Positions 1 to 9,687 are shown, counted from the stretch's first letter. The stretch: 64,000 nt of DNA from Corynebacterium sp. ACRPH (GCF_022347285.1 NZ_JAKRND010000009.1:1-64000), one strand, 5' to 3'. A program made the numbers and translations. The notes: generated from the letters alone by a model not told the origin.

Positions 1-487
1 CGTCTTTAGAGTCCACGTAGCTCTTATCGGCCGGCTCATCCCCGCTGGCGCGGGGAGTACCGCTTCTTCCGGTTTCCCGTCTTCGTCGCCAAGGGCTCAT
101 CCCCGCTGGCGCGGGGAGCACCTCCGCGAGTTCTTTAGCCTGTCGTTGCAGTTCGGCTCATCCCCGCTGGCGCGGGGAGCACGCATTAAGCCTGGCCAAG
201 AACTAGAGACCGTACGGCTCATCCCCGCTGGCGCGGGGAGCACAGACCCTTCCAGGCCTCCTTCGCCTTCTTGCGGGGCTCATCCCCGCTGGCGCGGGGA
301 GCACCGGTGGTTCAACTCGCTAACGCCTGGGTGACGAGGCTCATCCCCGCTGGCGCGGGGAGCACCGGGACGCAAACGCGGGTAACTCCGGCGTCGCCGG
401 CTCATCCCCGCTGGCGCGGGGAGCACGACGGGTTGCGCCCGTATGCCGCGACCCAGAACGGCTCATCCCCGCTGGCGCGGGGAGCAC
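1..487 (-). CRISPR. Type I-E CRISPR array (right part, 8 repeats)
   Basis: Eight 28-nt repeats lie at 33-60, 94-121, 155-182, 216-243, 277-304, 338-365, 399-426 and 460-487, with an exact 61-nt period and seven 33-nt spacers. Read on the minus strand the repeat begins GTGCTCCCCGC and ends GATGAGCC, the usual type I-E class, with a stem of CCCCGC against GCGGGG around a GCCA loop. cas2 and a leader-like gap lie to the right, so transcription runs leftward and the newest spacer is 427-459. The leftmost repeat (33-60) has one change (gtac for gcac on the plus strand). Bases 1-32 have the length of a spacer, so the array probably continues beyond the window. Confidence 0.97.
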
Positions 488-582
488 ACTCTCTGAGCTG
501 TGGTTCTTTGAGCCGTTAGGCCAATTCTACTTCAACTTGTTTTCCCCACCGCCTACCGGACTAGCGAACGATCGCCAACGCT
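488..582 (-). promoter_or_regulatory. CRISPR leader
   Basis: This 95-bp gap between the leader-proximal repeat and the cas2 stop codon holds no gene. In type I-E loci the leader lies exactly here, drives pre-crRNA transcription leftward and marks the integration end for Cas1-Cas2. No clear promoter hexamers were identified; the call rests on position. Confidence 0.6.
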
Positions 583-906
583 TTACCTCCTCCTCGCCTT
601 ACTCCATCCGCGCCGCCTCGTCGAAGGTGCACGGTTGTTGGGGCGCGTAATCAGACTCACCCCATCGAAGTCTGTTGGAACCCAGTTATGTCGGTGGGTC
701 TTGAAGTCGAAGCCTTGCTCGTTCGCAGCCTGAAAAACCATGATTGCGCGTCCATCCTTCACCAGGTCGCATGTTCGCTCCCAAACCTGGTCGCGCACTC
801 TGGCACTGGGGCGCCCTACAAATACGCCGGGGGAAATCTCCAACAGCCACCTTGTGAGGTCACCACGAAGACCCGCCGGGCAGGCAGAAACTACCAGAAC
901 CATCAT
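583..906 (-). CDS. cas2: CRISPR-associated endoribonuclease Cas2, type I-E
   Basis: This 107-aa protein begins MMVLVVSACPAGLRGDLTRW and matches the Cas2e (CasB/ygbF-type) family: a ferredoxin-like N-terminal strand, then GVFVGRPSARVRDQVWE and a basic C-terminal tail. With Cas1 it forms the integrase that inserts new spacers at the leader end. The ATG overlaps the cas1 TGA by the sequence ATGA, so the two are translationally coupled. A second ATG follows immediately, so the start is uncertain by one codon. It is the last cas gene before the leader. The length is normal for Cas2e. Confidence 0.95.
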   Translation of the reverse strand: MMVLVVSACPAGLRGDLTRWLLEISPGVFVGRPSARVRDQVWERTCDLVKDGRAIMVFQAANEQGFDFKTHRHNWVPTDFDGVSLITRPNNRAPSTRRRGWSKARRR

Positions 907-1844
907 CCGATAGGTCCCTCATCTGCCCAGTTGTGCCCTGACGAAACAACTTCCAGGTCAGACCACAGCACCAATTCGGCGTCAATGTTCTGAGCTTCGG
1001 AGCTCATCTCCATAAGGAACATGACATCCCGAACCATGGTTGGAATGAGGTTTTTCTTCACCACGTAGTCCCGGATCACACGCCGAATATTCACGTCGGC
1101 GGTTAGCTCATTTTCTGCCACCGCGTCGAAAGCTGCCGGAATCGACACTTCGGCCTTGTACAGATCTGCAATGTCGTAAACGAAAGCGCGTTCCGTGCCT
1201 TGGTGAATTACGCCTAAAGAGGGAATGAACCCCAACGACGCGATGACCGCATGAGCCACCCCGTATAGGGCTGCATTCGCCGCCGTCAGGGTTCGGTTAA
1301 TCGGGTCGCCACTGGAAAAATTCTGCGGATCATACATCCGCTTCTTCCATGGCACCCCCGTGCGCTCGGCCTCCGCTAGGTAGACCTTCTTCATCCGGGA
1401 TCCCTCGCGACCACGTAGCTGCGCCATCGTCGCACGTGAAATATCTTCGCCAGGGAAGCGCATGGCGTACATCTGTCTCGCACAGAAAAGCCTGCGGCGC
1501 TGGTTGCTTACTATTGACGCCTGCGCCTCCGCCGCTGCCGAAGAATTCGATAGCGAACGACCGGATGCGTAGTAGCGCACACCCTTTTCTCCAACCCATA
1601 CGACAGAAACCCCGGAGTCTCCCAGAAGAGCCATCGCCGCATAAGTCACCTTAGTTCCGGGGCCAAGCAGTAAGGCCGCAATACCTGCCGCAGGTACATG
1701 GGTGATGCCGCGTTCATCCGCGAAGGTGACGGCGTTATTGTCGCGATTGACTACGCATCGCTCGGCATACAGAAAGGAAATCCGATCCTGCACGCGCGGA
1801 AGGATCGGGCGATCCATGGGCGACTTTGAGGGGTGCGGCGCCAT
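903..1844 (-). CDS. cas1: CRISPR-associated integrase Cas1, type I-E
   Basis: This 313-aa protein is the catalytic subunit of the spacer-acquisition complex. Expected active-site residues are visible: a Glu in the LRGREGSRMKK segment (about residue 145), and His and Asp in GVIHQGTERAFVYDIADLYK (about residues 208-225). The N-terminal beta domain begins around PILPRVQDRISFLYAE; the true start could be the Met at residue 10 rather than the first Met. It lies between cas6e (10-bp gap) and cas2 (ATGA overlap) in the canonical I-E order. No truncation is seen. Confidence 0.96.
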   Translation of the reverse strand: MAPHPSKSPMDRPILPRVQDRISFLYAERCVVNRDNNAVTFADERGITHVPAAGIAALLLGPGTKVTYAAMALLGDSGVSVVWVGEKGVRYYASGRSLSNSSAAAEAQASIVSNQRRRLFCARQMYAMRFPGEDISRATMAQLRGREGSRMKKVYLAEAERTGVPWKKRMYDPQNFSSGDPINRTLTAANAALYGVAHAVIASLGFIPSLGVIHQGTERAFVYDIADLYKAEVSIPAAFDAVAENELTADVNIRRVIRDYVVKKNLIPTMVRDVMFLMEMSSEAQNIDAELVLWSDLEVVSSGHNWADEGPIG

Positions 1845-1854
1845 AGCTCAAGCC

Positions 1855-2529
1855 TTACCCTGTCTTGCTCGGGGTGGGCTTTGCCAGAGTCAATAGGCCA
1901 CAGCCATAGGCTTTGCCCCGGCCAATGCCCTCGACAAGTGATTTTCTGAAGGCTTCAACGTCGTCGATCTGCAGAGTGCCACGGTATCGCACTGTGCCGA
2001 TCACAACCTGGCGGCCTTTCGGATTCTTCGCCAGCTTCGAAAAGCGCAGTGTCTTCCGCTCCACGATCAGGGTCTCCAGTGGGGTGAATCCACAGCTTTT
2101 AGCCTTGGTGTTAAACCATTCCAACTGTGCAGCCTCGCCCACCAGCGCGGTGAGTTTGCCTCGAGTTCCCCGTGGGGAGCCGGGAGCCTTCTTGGCTGCC
2201 ACAGGGTTCAGCACAACTTCGTAATGCCACTGTTGGCCATCCGCGAGAGCTTCTAACAGGCGGTTGTAACTTGCTTTCTGTGGATCGTGTTCGGAACCGG
2301 TTTGCTCTGTGATCTTGGTCGGATCGCAGCTATCCGGTCCGACGATGTACACAGAATGCTCGTCGGCTCCCCGAACTTTGCCGTCTTGGCGCCAGAGGAT
2401 TCGTTCTTTATCGCCTACTTCCTTAGGGAAGCAGCTCAGAACTGCCGCATGCATAGCCTGCGGATTTCCCAGTAACTTTCGTGCTTGCCGGCTGCTGGGG
2501 TTGAGGTGAAGTCGAGTGAAGGTCGTCAT
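1855..2529 (-). CDS. cas6e: Cas6e (CasE) crRNA-processing endoribonuclease
   Basis: This 224-aa protein begins MTTFTRLHLNPSSRQARKLL, the characteristic Cas6e/Cse3 N-terminus. The C-terminal glycine-rich end VEGIGRGKAYGCGLLTLAKP is the RAMP family loop. It cleaves pre-crRNA after the repeat stem, leaving an 8-nt 5' handle, and stays bound to the 3' hairpin in Cascade. The start overlaps the cas5 stop by 4 bp. This enzyme would also be expected to process the mini-array at 9833-9914 if it is transcribed. Confidence 0.95.
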   Translation of the reverse strand: MTTFTRLHLNPSSRQARKLLGNPQAMHAAVLSCFPKEVGDKERILWRQDGKVRGADEHSVYIVGPDSCDPTKITEQTGSEHDPQKASYNRLLEALADGQQWHYEVVLNPVAAKKAPGSPRGTRGKLTALVGEAAQLEWFNTKAKSCGFTPLETLIVERKTLRFSKLAKNPKGRQVVIGTVRYRGTLQIDDVEAFRKSLVEGIGRGKAYGCGLLTLAKPTPSKTG

Positions 2530-3233
2530 GCCTGCATCACCGCCTCCATAAATGGGTCGTTGGTCGAACCGAGGTCATTTTCGACGGGCACCCCAGTCTT
2601 GTCTTGGACGACGTCTCGCCAGCCGTATTCCCGGTGCTCTTGAGAAAAGGAGATCGGCACGTCCCGTTTGGCTATGCCGGTTTCACCCGGGGTGGCGTCA
2701 CGAAAAATAGGCAGCGAGAGCTTCGGTGCCCGAGTTTTCCTGTGCGCGCGGGTAGCCTGCCAGTCGGTTGCACGAAGTGCGTCGACGGCTGAGCCGCGGA
2801 ACGTACCGAGGTAGAGATTCGGGGGAGCGGGGCACGAACGGCGCCCAAGGAACAACGGGAAACGTGGTCGTTGGACGGCGCTGGCGAGTTCGTCGATGAA
2901 GGAATCATTGTCCGATTCGACTGCCGCGACGAACACAGCATCCTCAAGGTAGTACCGCGTGACCAGGCTCGCGTTGTCCTTTGGTCTTTTCTGCCACGGC
3001 TGGGCGGTCTGGTAATCCCGCAGTAGGGAACCAGGCTGATCTATGCGAACGGCGAACGTTAGAGCTGCAAGGTCTTGCAGGTCGTCAGTGCGCTGGCGCC
3101 CTTGTGCAGCGGCTAGAAGCCCCAGCACGCCGGACTTTGTGGGCACTTGTTCGGTTGCGCGTTGCTTGAATCGGCTACTGACACCCCACGATTGCATGGG
3201 GCCAGAGAGCCTGAGTAGGAGGGTGGAAGGCAT
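2526..3233 (-). CDS. cas5e: Cas5e (CasD), Cascade subunit
   Basis: This 235-aa protein begins MPSTLLLRLSGPMQSWGVSS, the hallmark Cas5e start, followed by TEQVPTKSGVLGLLAAAQGR. It caps the 5' handle of the crRNA in the Cascade surveillance complex. The ATG overlaps the cas7 stop codon by one base and the C-terminal end overlaps cas6e by 4 bp, so the genes are tightly coupled. Length is typical for the family. Confidence 0.95.
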   Translation of the reverse strand: MPSTLLLRLSGPMQSWGVSSRFKQRATEQVPTKSGVLGLLAAAQGRQRTDDLQDLAALTFAVRIDQPGSLLRDYQTAQPWQKRPKDNASLVTRYYLEDAVFVAAVESDNDSFIDELASAVQRPRFPLFLGRRSCPAPPNLYLGTFRGSAVDALRATDWQATRAHRKTRAPKLSLPIFRDATPGETGIAKRDVPISFSQEHREYGWRDVVQDKTGVPVENDLGSTNDPFMEAVMQA

Positions 3234-4363
3234 TAGCGCTCCTGAATAGCAGCTTCTGCGACAGCTTCGACGAGCTCGGGCAGGGTGGTCTTCTTGGCCA
3301 GATCCATCTCGATGAAAGTGTCCGCTAGATCGCCCAAGGACATCACGAAGGCGGCTTGCGGGACGAACCCGTAGGTGTTTTGGATCTGCTCGGCTTCGCG
3401 AGCCAGACGATCAGCAGCGGACTTGCGGCGGCCCTGGTTGTTCTCGGAGACTACCGGTTCCTCGAAGGCGTTGACTAGGGAGATGGAGCGGTCATTCCGG
3501 ACGGTGACGTACACGAGCTCCGGCACACTGTTGTGTGCGAAGGTGTTCTGCTTACCAGTCGGCAGTGAGGTGATGAAGCTGCTGGTGAAGGACTTGATGG
3601 CTTCAGCGGTGGCATCCTGGTTGCCGAGGTTTTCGGCAAGCGAATCAACGTCAATCGTGGCAAATCGGTAGAGCGTCGAAGACATTATCTGAACAGTGCC
3701 CATCATGGCTGCACCGACTTCTTCGTCGGCTTCCACCATGTCGTCGACCGCGGTATAGAAATCGAACTCCGGCTCGGATTCATGCACGCCAATAGCGTGT
3801 GCGACCTGGACGGATGCATCTACGTTGAAATCCGGAGCATCGGCGACCATACGGCCGAACATACTGATGTCGACCCCGTGCTCCTGGTCGAACAGTACGC
3901 TGGCTTCTTTCTTAGTGAACTTCTTGTCTTCGCGATGCTCAATTGCGTATTCGGCGAGGTTGGTCACTTGGCGCCCACTGAGGAAGAGGAGGTAGCCCAG
4001 TTCAGACTTCTGCTCGGCTTCGTCGGAATCTGCATTTGCCGGCTTCCGCTTTGTCAGCTTGAATCCGGCCGTGGTGAAGATCTTCTCCGCGAGGGCAGTT
4101 GCTTCGGCTTCTTCGATGGCGCTATCCAGTTCCTGAATGCGGTCAGCAACCAGTTCGATTACACGGCGGGTACGGTAGCCGACGAAACCGGTTGGGAACT
4201 TCTCCCCGAAATCTTTGCGAATGGCTCGCTTCCAGGCCTGGGAGGAGACACGCTGGCGAGGAGCTCCGCCAAAAATGGCCGTCTTGGGTGCACCAGTGTC
4301 GTCGCGATTGATCAGGCTCGGCGGGAGAGTCTGCAGGGCGTGGAAGTCGATGGTGATAGACAT
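3233..4363 (-). CDS. cas7e: Cas7e (CasC), Cascade backbone subunit
   Basis: This 376-aa protein has the Cas7e/Cse4 signature N-terminus MSITIDFHALQTLPPSLINRD with the RDDTGAPKTAIFGGAPRQRVSSQ segment following. Six copies form the helical backbone along the crRNA spacer in type I-E Cascade. It lies 27 bp downstream of cse2 and overlaps cas5 by one base. A good ribosome-binding site (GAAAGGATTCTTCC on the minus strand) precedes the ATG. Length fits the family. Confidence 0.96.
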   Translation of the reverse strand: MSITIDFHALQTLPPSLINRDDTGAPKTAIFGGAPRQRVSSQAWKRAIRKDFGEKFPTGFVGYRTRRVIELVADRIQELDSAIEEAEATALAEKIFTTAGFKLTKRKPANADSDEAEQKSELGYLLFLSGRQVTNLAEYAIEHREDKKFTKKEASVLFDQEHGVDISMFGRMVADAPDFNVDASVQVAHAIGVHESEPEFDFYTAVDDMVEADEEVGAAMMGTVQIMSSTLYRFATIDVDSLAENLGNQDATAEAIKSFTSSFITSLPTGKQNTFAHNSVPELVYVTVRNDRSISLVNAFEEPVVSENNQGRRKSAADRLAREAEQIQNTYGFVPQAAFVMSLGDLADTFIEMDLAKKTTLPELVEAVAEAAIQER

Positions 4364-4390
4364 GGAAGAATCCTTTCGAGATAGGGAAGT

Positions 4391-5026
4391 TTAGTTTTCT
4401 TGGGCGGAAAGGGAGTTGTTGATGTCGCGCGGGTACCGGGCAAAAGCGAAATCGCGACCCCAGTGCAACAAAACGCCGTTACGGGTGCGAGGGTTCGATA
4501 GTTTGCGTAGGTCTGCGGCGAACCAGCCATAGTTGAAGCGGAGGTCTTTGGAACGCAACAGCGAGATGAGGGAGCGGGTTTGAACAAGCCGGGACTGGGC
4601 AGTGCGTGCCAAAACCAGAGCATCGAAACGTCCCTTAATTGATTTCGATTCGCTAGTGTGAGCCAAACGGCCGCAGGCAGCAGCGAAGGAGCGGGAACTA
4701 TCGTGAACTTCGTGCGTTGCGCCCTGCATGTGGAGAGCGAAGAAAGTCAGCGCATGGAATGCGGCCTCCTCGGAAGGGGACGGTGCATCGCCGCGTCCGA
4801 TCTCTTTCTCGGACAAGGGAACTACTAAGGAAGACAAAACACTCTCGAAAATGAGAGGGCTTTTTAGTACGGGCTGGCCGGCCGATTTGCGGAGTTCCGC
4901 AAGAGTTCCTCGCGCCTGAGCCTGATTAGGGTAGCCAGTGCGGCCAAGATAGTCGGCTTGTAGTTGGCTACACGTTGCGGCGATCGCTGAGCTCAGCCGT
5001 GGCTGATCATCAGTTAGTTGATCCAT
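4391..5026 (-). CDS. cse2: Cse2 (CasB), Cascade small subunit
   Basis: This 211-aa, mostly helical protein begins MDQLTDDQPRLSSAIAATCS. Its C-terminal half includes GVLLHWGRDFAFARYPRDIN, typical of Cse2/CasB. Two copies stabilise the non-target strand in the type I-E R-loop. It sits between cse1 (45-bp gap) and cas7 (27-bp gap) in the standard operon order. The small subunit is poorly conserved between genera, so position and the terminal motif together carry the call. Confidence 0.92.
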   Translation of the reverse strand: MDQLTDDQPRLSSAIAATCSQLQADYLGRTGYPNQAQARGTLAELRKSAGQPVLKSPLIFESVLSSLVVPLSEKEIGRGDAPSPSEEAAFHALTFFALHMQGATHEVHDSSRSFAAACGRLAHTSESKSIKGRFDALVLARTAQSRLVQTRSLISLLRSKDLRFNYGWFAADLRKLSNPRTRNGVLLHWGRDFAFARYPRDINNSLSAQEN

Positions 5027-5071
5027 CGTTGTTTCCTATTCTTGGTGGGCAGTGTTGTTGAATGGTGGCCT

Positions 5072-6706
5072 TTATCGCGGGACTGTGCGTGGAAGAATCT
5101 CGCGGAGCTTCTTCCGCAGCCAGCTCATGACTGTTCCGGCAGATACGAAGCGTTCGTCACCATTGTTTTCGATGATTCTGCCTATAAGTGCCTTGGGGCC
5201 GGCCCCTACGAGAAGCACGTCCGCGTGTTGGAGTACAGCGTTGTGAACAGTCAGTTCCCATTCTTTGAGCCGAGGCTCCAGATCTGCATCATGGAGAGTC
5301 TTCATCCATTCGCTAAATTTCGGCTCCAGCTCGGCCAGTAGGTTATCGGTTGCGGCAGGTTGGAACTCGTATTCTCCACCTGCCGCTTGGAAGAGTTGAC
5401 CTGCGAAGCTGCCCAGCATAGTGCCAGCTTGGCTCGTTGCAGCTGCCAAGTTGAGCACAGCCTGGCGCTGGTCGACGGCTGACTGGGGCAACAACTCGAG
5501 AGGCAGTTCGATCCGAGTGCTAATGCTGATGTCTACCACGGAGCTATTTGAGCCGTATTGCATGGAGGCCATGGAGACATTCAATGTCTTCGGTAGTTCA
5601 ACTCCGTTTTCTTCCAGATATGCAAGCTGGTCGATAGTCTTGGGGCGCTCAGGAGCCCGGTTCTTTTTGTCGTAAATCGGGTCAGTCTTGAGCGCGATCA
5701 AGGGTTCCAGGCTCCGCCACATCGTCCGCTGAGCTTCGAGAGGCTTTGGGTAATAGACGTCTAGGTCCCGAGTGGACTTGTTCTTGCTGAATCGATAGGG
5801 CGTCATCGGATCGTCCTTGACATTCGCATTCGCTTTGGGAATACGATCGCCGTTCGAAACCAGAACCTGGGTGATCACACCATCTTCTGGGAAGAGACGG
5901 ACTCGCCTGGATTGCCAAGTCAGAATCTCAGCAGGTCCCTTGGGATAGATGCCGTCCTTGTTAGCGGGGTCAATTCGTTGAGCGGAGGTATCTGGCTCGC
6001 GTTCCCAAACCGGGTGATCATCCTCAGCCTGTAGCGCCTTGTCCGTGGTGTTTAATACCAAGGTTTCCTGGAGGTTGGACCCGAGGATGATCGTTGCGGT
6101 AATGGCTCCGGTCCAGCCCGTGCCGATCGGATAGCCCCTTCCGCCTTTGACCCTGGGGTCGCCAACAGCACCGGATTTGATTCCGGAGTAGTCGTAAGCC
6201 TGGATGTAGACCAGCCAGCGGGCGGCCTCGGCGTAGGCAAGCGAGAGTGCACCATTTCCGGCGCGAAGCGTGAAGTAATCATCTTCAAATTCCGGAACGA
6301 TCCGGCGCACATCGGCAGTTGCATTTTTACTTGTATGCAGGTCAGCTACCTGCATGAATGGCTTTTTGGAATCCAGTAGGTCGAAGCGATCAGCGTGGCG
6401 ATCCAGGTAGTCGAGAACAGTGTCGTCAGCCTGGTTTTCTGCGGCAGATTCCAGTCTTTCGGGTATCCAATCGACCATATCTAGTTCTTCGCCAGGATCC
6501 AGATCGAGATTTTCCCGGTGAGCGCACCAGTAGATGGCCAGAAGTAGGCGGTAGATGGCGGCATCCTGCAGAGGACTATCACCGCGGATGGAAGCAACCG
6601 AATGGGAACCGTCGAAGATTTCGCGCAGGCTGAGCTCTGAAGTGGAGCCGTCGGTCAGCATCGTGAGAATCCACGGCCGATCGAGGAGACTAAAGCTCTC
6701 CGTCAC
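5072..6706 (-). CDS. cse1: Cse1 (CasA/Cas8e), PAM-recognition subunit
   Basis: This 544-aa large subunit begins MTESFSLLDRPWILTMLTDG, the typical Cse1 start, with ELSLREIFDGSH soon after. It reads the PAM, opens the target DNA and recruits Cas3. The C-terminal four-helix bundle region includes VLNLAAATSQAGTMLGSFAG. It follows cas3 after a 117-bp gap that could hold a separate promoter, though none was recognised with confidence. Length is normal for the family. Confidence 0.95.
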   Translation of the reverse strand: MTESFSLLDRPWILTMLTDGSTSELSLREIFDGSHSVASIRGDSPLQDAAIYRLLLAIYWCAHRENLDLDPGEELDMVDWIPERLESAAENQADDTVLDYLDRHADRFDLLDSKKPFMQVADLHTSKNATADVRRIVPEFEDDYFTLRAGNGALSLAYAEAARWLVYIQAYDYSGIKSGAVGDPRVKGGRGYPIGTGWTGAITATIILGSNLQETLVLNTTDKALQAEDDHPVWEREPDTSAQRIDPANKDGIYPKGPAEILTWQSRRVRLFPEDGVITQVLVSNGDRIPKANANVKDDPMTPYRFSKNKSTRDLDVYYPKPLEAQRTMWRSLEPLIALKTDPIYDKKNRAPERPKTIDQLAYLEENGVELPKTLNVSMASMQYGSNSSVVDISISTRIELPLELLPQSAVDQRQAVLNLAAATSQAGTMLGSFAGQLFQAAGGEYEFQPAATDNLLAELEPKFSEWMKTLHDADLEPRLKEWELTVHNAVLQHADVLLVGAGPKALIGRIIENNGDERFVSAGTVMSWLRKKLREILPRTVPR

Positions 6707-6823
6707 GATAACCCTTCCTTTCGTGTGTAGGTTCTATGGTTCATGTGCAAGGGTGGTCGGGTTGTATCACTTTCCTAAGGCGGTAGAAACGAACTAATCG
6801 CTTCCTCTAAAGCTATCTGCGGG

Positions 6824-9685
6824 CTAAACACTTCTGGTCCCATTCTGGAAAACCGGGAAACCAGCTGTTTGTAAACCCAAAAGATCCGAGTATCTGATCT
6901 TTACGCCCAAGAGTGTGGTCTCGAGCTTTTCGTCCAGCCGAAGTGCGACCTGCCCCTTGAGCAAATAATGCTCCATCCAACCCTCAGGAGTTTGGTCTTC
7001 GAGCTCGTCTACCGTTCGGTCCCAGACAGCGTCGAATCGCGTAAACATAGCAGGCAGGCGCACTGTAGACGCAGCGAGGCGGAAGGCCGTGTCAAAGTCC
7101 GGAACAGTCGTGTTCTCCAGAATCCTGGTTGAATGATCGTCACTTCTATCCTCGAGGGGTATGTAACCGTAGTCATCGTTGATGATGGGAATGACTTCGA
7201 TACTGCTCTCGGCATCTCGAACTGAAGCAGTAGCCTTAACCTCTTCCTGTGAGCGATCGCGGACTAGCTGCTCGTAAAGGGTATCGAGCCTATTTCCAGT
7301 CTTCCCGGGGCTTGGGATCCTAAAGACTCTTGACTTCGATTTATCCGCGGAACTGCTGGCAAGGAACCTTGTCCGAGAACTTTCCCAGCGTTCTGCCCAT
7401 GCCGTAGGAAAGTCGTGTTCCGCGTCGAAGTCGTAAGCCTTCTGAACCAAATCTGGTACGTCAGAGGGTCGTCGGAAGCCTTCGTTTGCCACCGTAGAAG
7501 TGATCAGCTGGTAAGTCGTAAGTAGAAGCGCATCGTCGTAGATATACGCCGTACCCGGATCCCATTCAGGCATCGGCGAGGTGTTTGCGATTCCTCGAAT
7601 GTAGATGCGGGCAATGCGGAGCTTCTCCGGCCGGTCGCTGTCTGGCCGTTCGTGGCGATGCAATCGCCCCGCCCGCTGAATTATCAGGTCCATTGGTGCG
7701 ATGTCGGTGATTAGAACGTCGGCGTCAATATCAAGGCTCTGCTCTAAAGTCTGCGTGCCACATACGATGCGTAGGGTAGGGCGCCCTTGTTCTCTATGTG
7801 ACGCCGGCCCCAGCTCGCTAAGGAGTTCCTCTTCGTGGCGAGTGCGGTCGAGCCCGGTGAATGCGGAGTGATGAAGGCGAACGTCACCGGGAAACGCCTC
7901 TTCCAAGGCCGCGAATGCTTCCTGAGCTCGCTTGATGGTGTTGCAAATAATGAGAGCGACGCCGCCGTCGGAGCAAAGTCCAGAAACCAGATCCGTCAAC
8001 TGCTCGACGGAATCGTCGATGATCTCCATCTTCGCGTGCATGTCGTCAGGCCGAGGAGGGACAGCTTTTTCGCTGGTCCCCTCAGAGTCCACCAAGGTGA
8101 GAAGAGGATAACCTTGGCCAGCCAGGGCTAGGTCCTTCTTTGTGATTTGGCCACCATAAGCGGTAACAAGTTCATTCTTGCGGTTAGTTGGCAGAGTCGC
8201 CGATAACAAGATGACCGGTACGCCATATGCCGCTAGCCAGCGCAGAGTTTCAGCAAGGTATTCGTTGGTGTAGGTCGAGTAGGCGTGAACCTCGTCGAAA
8301 ATTACGACTTTGCCTGCGAGTGCCAGGTGGCGAAGCATGGAGTGCCGAATCTGTAACGCCATCATCAGCACTTGATCGATGGTTCCGACCACGAAGTTGG
8401 ATAGCAGTCCGTTCTTGCGCCCGGATAGCCAGTCGGTGGCAGTAACCGTTCCATGGTCGGTGCAATCCTCGCCGATATCACGGTAGCGGAGCTTGCGATA
8501 GTCCTTGTTGAGGCGGTTTTTACCGTGAGCTAGATAAAGAGAAGATACGGCAGAGCTTTCGGTGATATTTCCAACCCAACGAGAGAATCTTTTGAAAAGG
8601 CCGTTGGCAGTTGCCATGGTGGGGGCTGCAAGTACAGCGCCGCTGGCATGATTCTGTTGTGCAAGCAGTTGGGCAGCATAGAGAGCTGCTTCGGTTTTCC
8701 CTTCACCCGTAGGGGCTTCAATGATCAGTAGTGAGGGACCGGGGGTGTTCCCATTGAGTAGTTCTGCGGTTGCCAGTTGTACAGGGCGCGGGGTGGCACT
8801 TTCTGGCCAGGTAAAGCTTGATCTGTAGTTTGGGGCGATTTGGGAGGGATCGCCATCAAGTTTCTTGAACTCGGTGTGGAGATCAAACTCGGCCAGAGAC
8901 ATCCCCTTATTAATGCGGTCGGATTGAGAGCCCTCAAAGCGAAGCGGGAAGAAGTTAGTGTTTGACGCTAGCCAATCGCACATCACCATAAACCCCGTCA
9001 TGATTTGAATGGCCGCTGTCGGGGTTCTTCTTTTGATGGCCTCGAGGGCAGGTTGGACGTGACTCGTAGCGGCGAGAGCATCCAGAATTTCATCGACGGC
9101 GATTTGCCACTCGGTAGGGTAGCTATCAACGAATGACGCGACAGCTTTTCGTCCGCTGGCGTCAAGCCAGCCATGGTGAGCTTCGACGGTTTGGGCGAGA
9201 GACAATGCTGCTGGTGGTTTGAGACCTCTGCCCTTGAGCCATCTCGCCAGAAGTTCGCGCGAATAGAGCGGGTGGGCAAGGCTGGCGATCTCTTCGTCCG
9301 CGCTCAGGTCAGGTATTGGGACGCCAGCTCTTTCCAGCGGGTAAAGCAGTGGGGTGTTGGTCTCTGGGGAGCGGAGTTTTCGGATGAATGGTGCTGACAG
9401 TTTTCCGCAATCATGTGCGGAAATGAGGAAAACTGTGAGTGAGCGAATCTGTTCGGGGGAGAGCTTCGTGCTGCGACTGAGGAAGTCCTTGATTTGTGGG
9501 GAGAGCCAGGAATCCCAAAGATAGGTTGCCACCGCGCCGGAATCTACCAGGTGTTGGACGAGCGACATCGGGCCGGTCTCATCGCCCGATTTGGCTAGGA
9601 ATGCACTGGCCGTGGGGGAGAAGCTGTCGACCACGTCATTCCAGGAATTTAAATCGAACAGTGGTGTGTTGTGGGGGTCTGTCAT
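6824..9685 (-). CDS. cas3: Cas3 HD nuclease-helicase
   Basis: This 953-aa effector degrades DNA after Cascade binding. An N-terminal HD nuclease domain shows VQHLVDSG (His 45), AHDCGK (residues 90-95), AHPLYSREL and AHHGW. The helicase core follows: Walker A EAPTGEGKTE (about 323-332), DEVH box VIFDEVHAY, LLSATLPTN, and motif VI QRAGRLHRH. A C-terminal domain completes the protein. It is the first gene of the operon. The ATG has no clear Shine-Dalgarno sequence: the leader just upstream reads AAAGCCAACGG, and this stretch is complementary to the start of the spacer in the mini-array at 9861. Confidence 0.97.
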   Translation of the reverse strand: MTDPHNTPLFDLNSWNDVVDSFSPTASAFLAKSGDETGPMSLVQHLVDSGAVATYLWDSWLSPQIKDFLSRSTKLSPEQIRSLTVFLISAHDCGKLSAPFIRKLRSPETNTPLLYPLERAGVPIPDLSADEEIASLAHPLYSRELLARWLKGRGLKPPAALSLAQTVEAHHGWLDASGRKAVASFVDSYPTEWQIAVDEILDALAATSHVQPALEAIKRRTPTAAIQIMTGFMVMCDWLASNTNFFPLRFEGSQSDRINKGMSLAEFDLHTEFKKLDGDPSQIAPNYRSSFTWPESATPRPVQLATAELLNGNTPGPSLLIIEAPTGEGKTEAALYAAQLLAQQNHASGAVLAAPTMATANGLFKRFSRWVGNITESSAVSSLYLAHGKNRLNKDYRKLRYRDIGEDCTDHGTVTATDWLSGRKNGLLSNFVVGTIDQVLMMALQIRHSMLRHLALAGKVVIFDEVHAYSTYTNEYLAETLRWLAAYGVPVILLSATLPTNRKNELVTAYGGQITKKDLALAGQGYPLLTLVDSEGTSEKAVPPRPDDMHAKMEIIDDSVEQLTDLVSGLCSDGGVALIICNTIKRAQEAFAALEEAFPGDVRLHHSAFTGLDRTRHEEELLSELGPASHREQGRPTLRIVCGTQTLEQSLDIDADVLITDIAPMDLIIQRAGRLHRHERPDSDRPEKLRIARIYIRGIANTSPMPEWDPGTAYIYDDALLLTTYQLITSTVANEGFRRPSDVPDLVQKAYDFDAEHDFPTAWAERWESSRTRFLASSSADKSKSRVFRIPSPGKTGNRLDTLYEQLVRDRSQEEVKATASVRDAESSIEVIPIINDDYGYIPLEDRSDDHSTRILENTTVPDFDTAFRLAASTVRLPAMFTRFDAVWDRTVDELEDQTPEGWMEHYLLKGQVALRLDEKLETTLLGVKIRYSDLLGLQTAGFPVFQNGTRSV

Positions 9686-9687
9686 GT

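Noticed and set aside
146..519. Two small plus-strand ORFs with repeated GSSPLARGA-type peptides
   Set aside because: They are translations of the CRISPR repeats, not genes.
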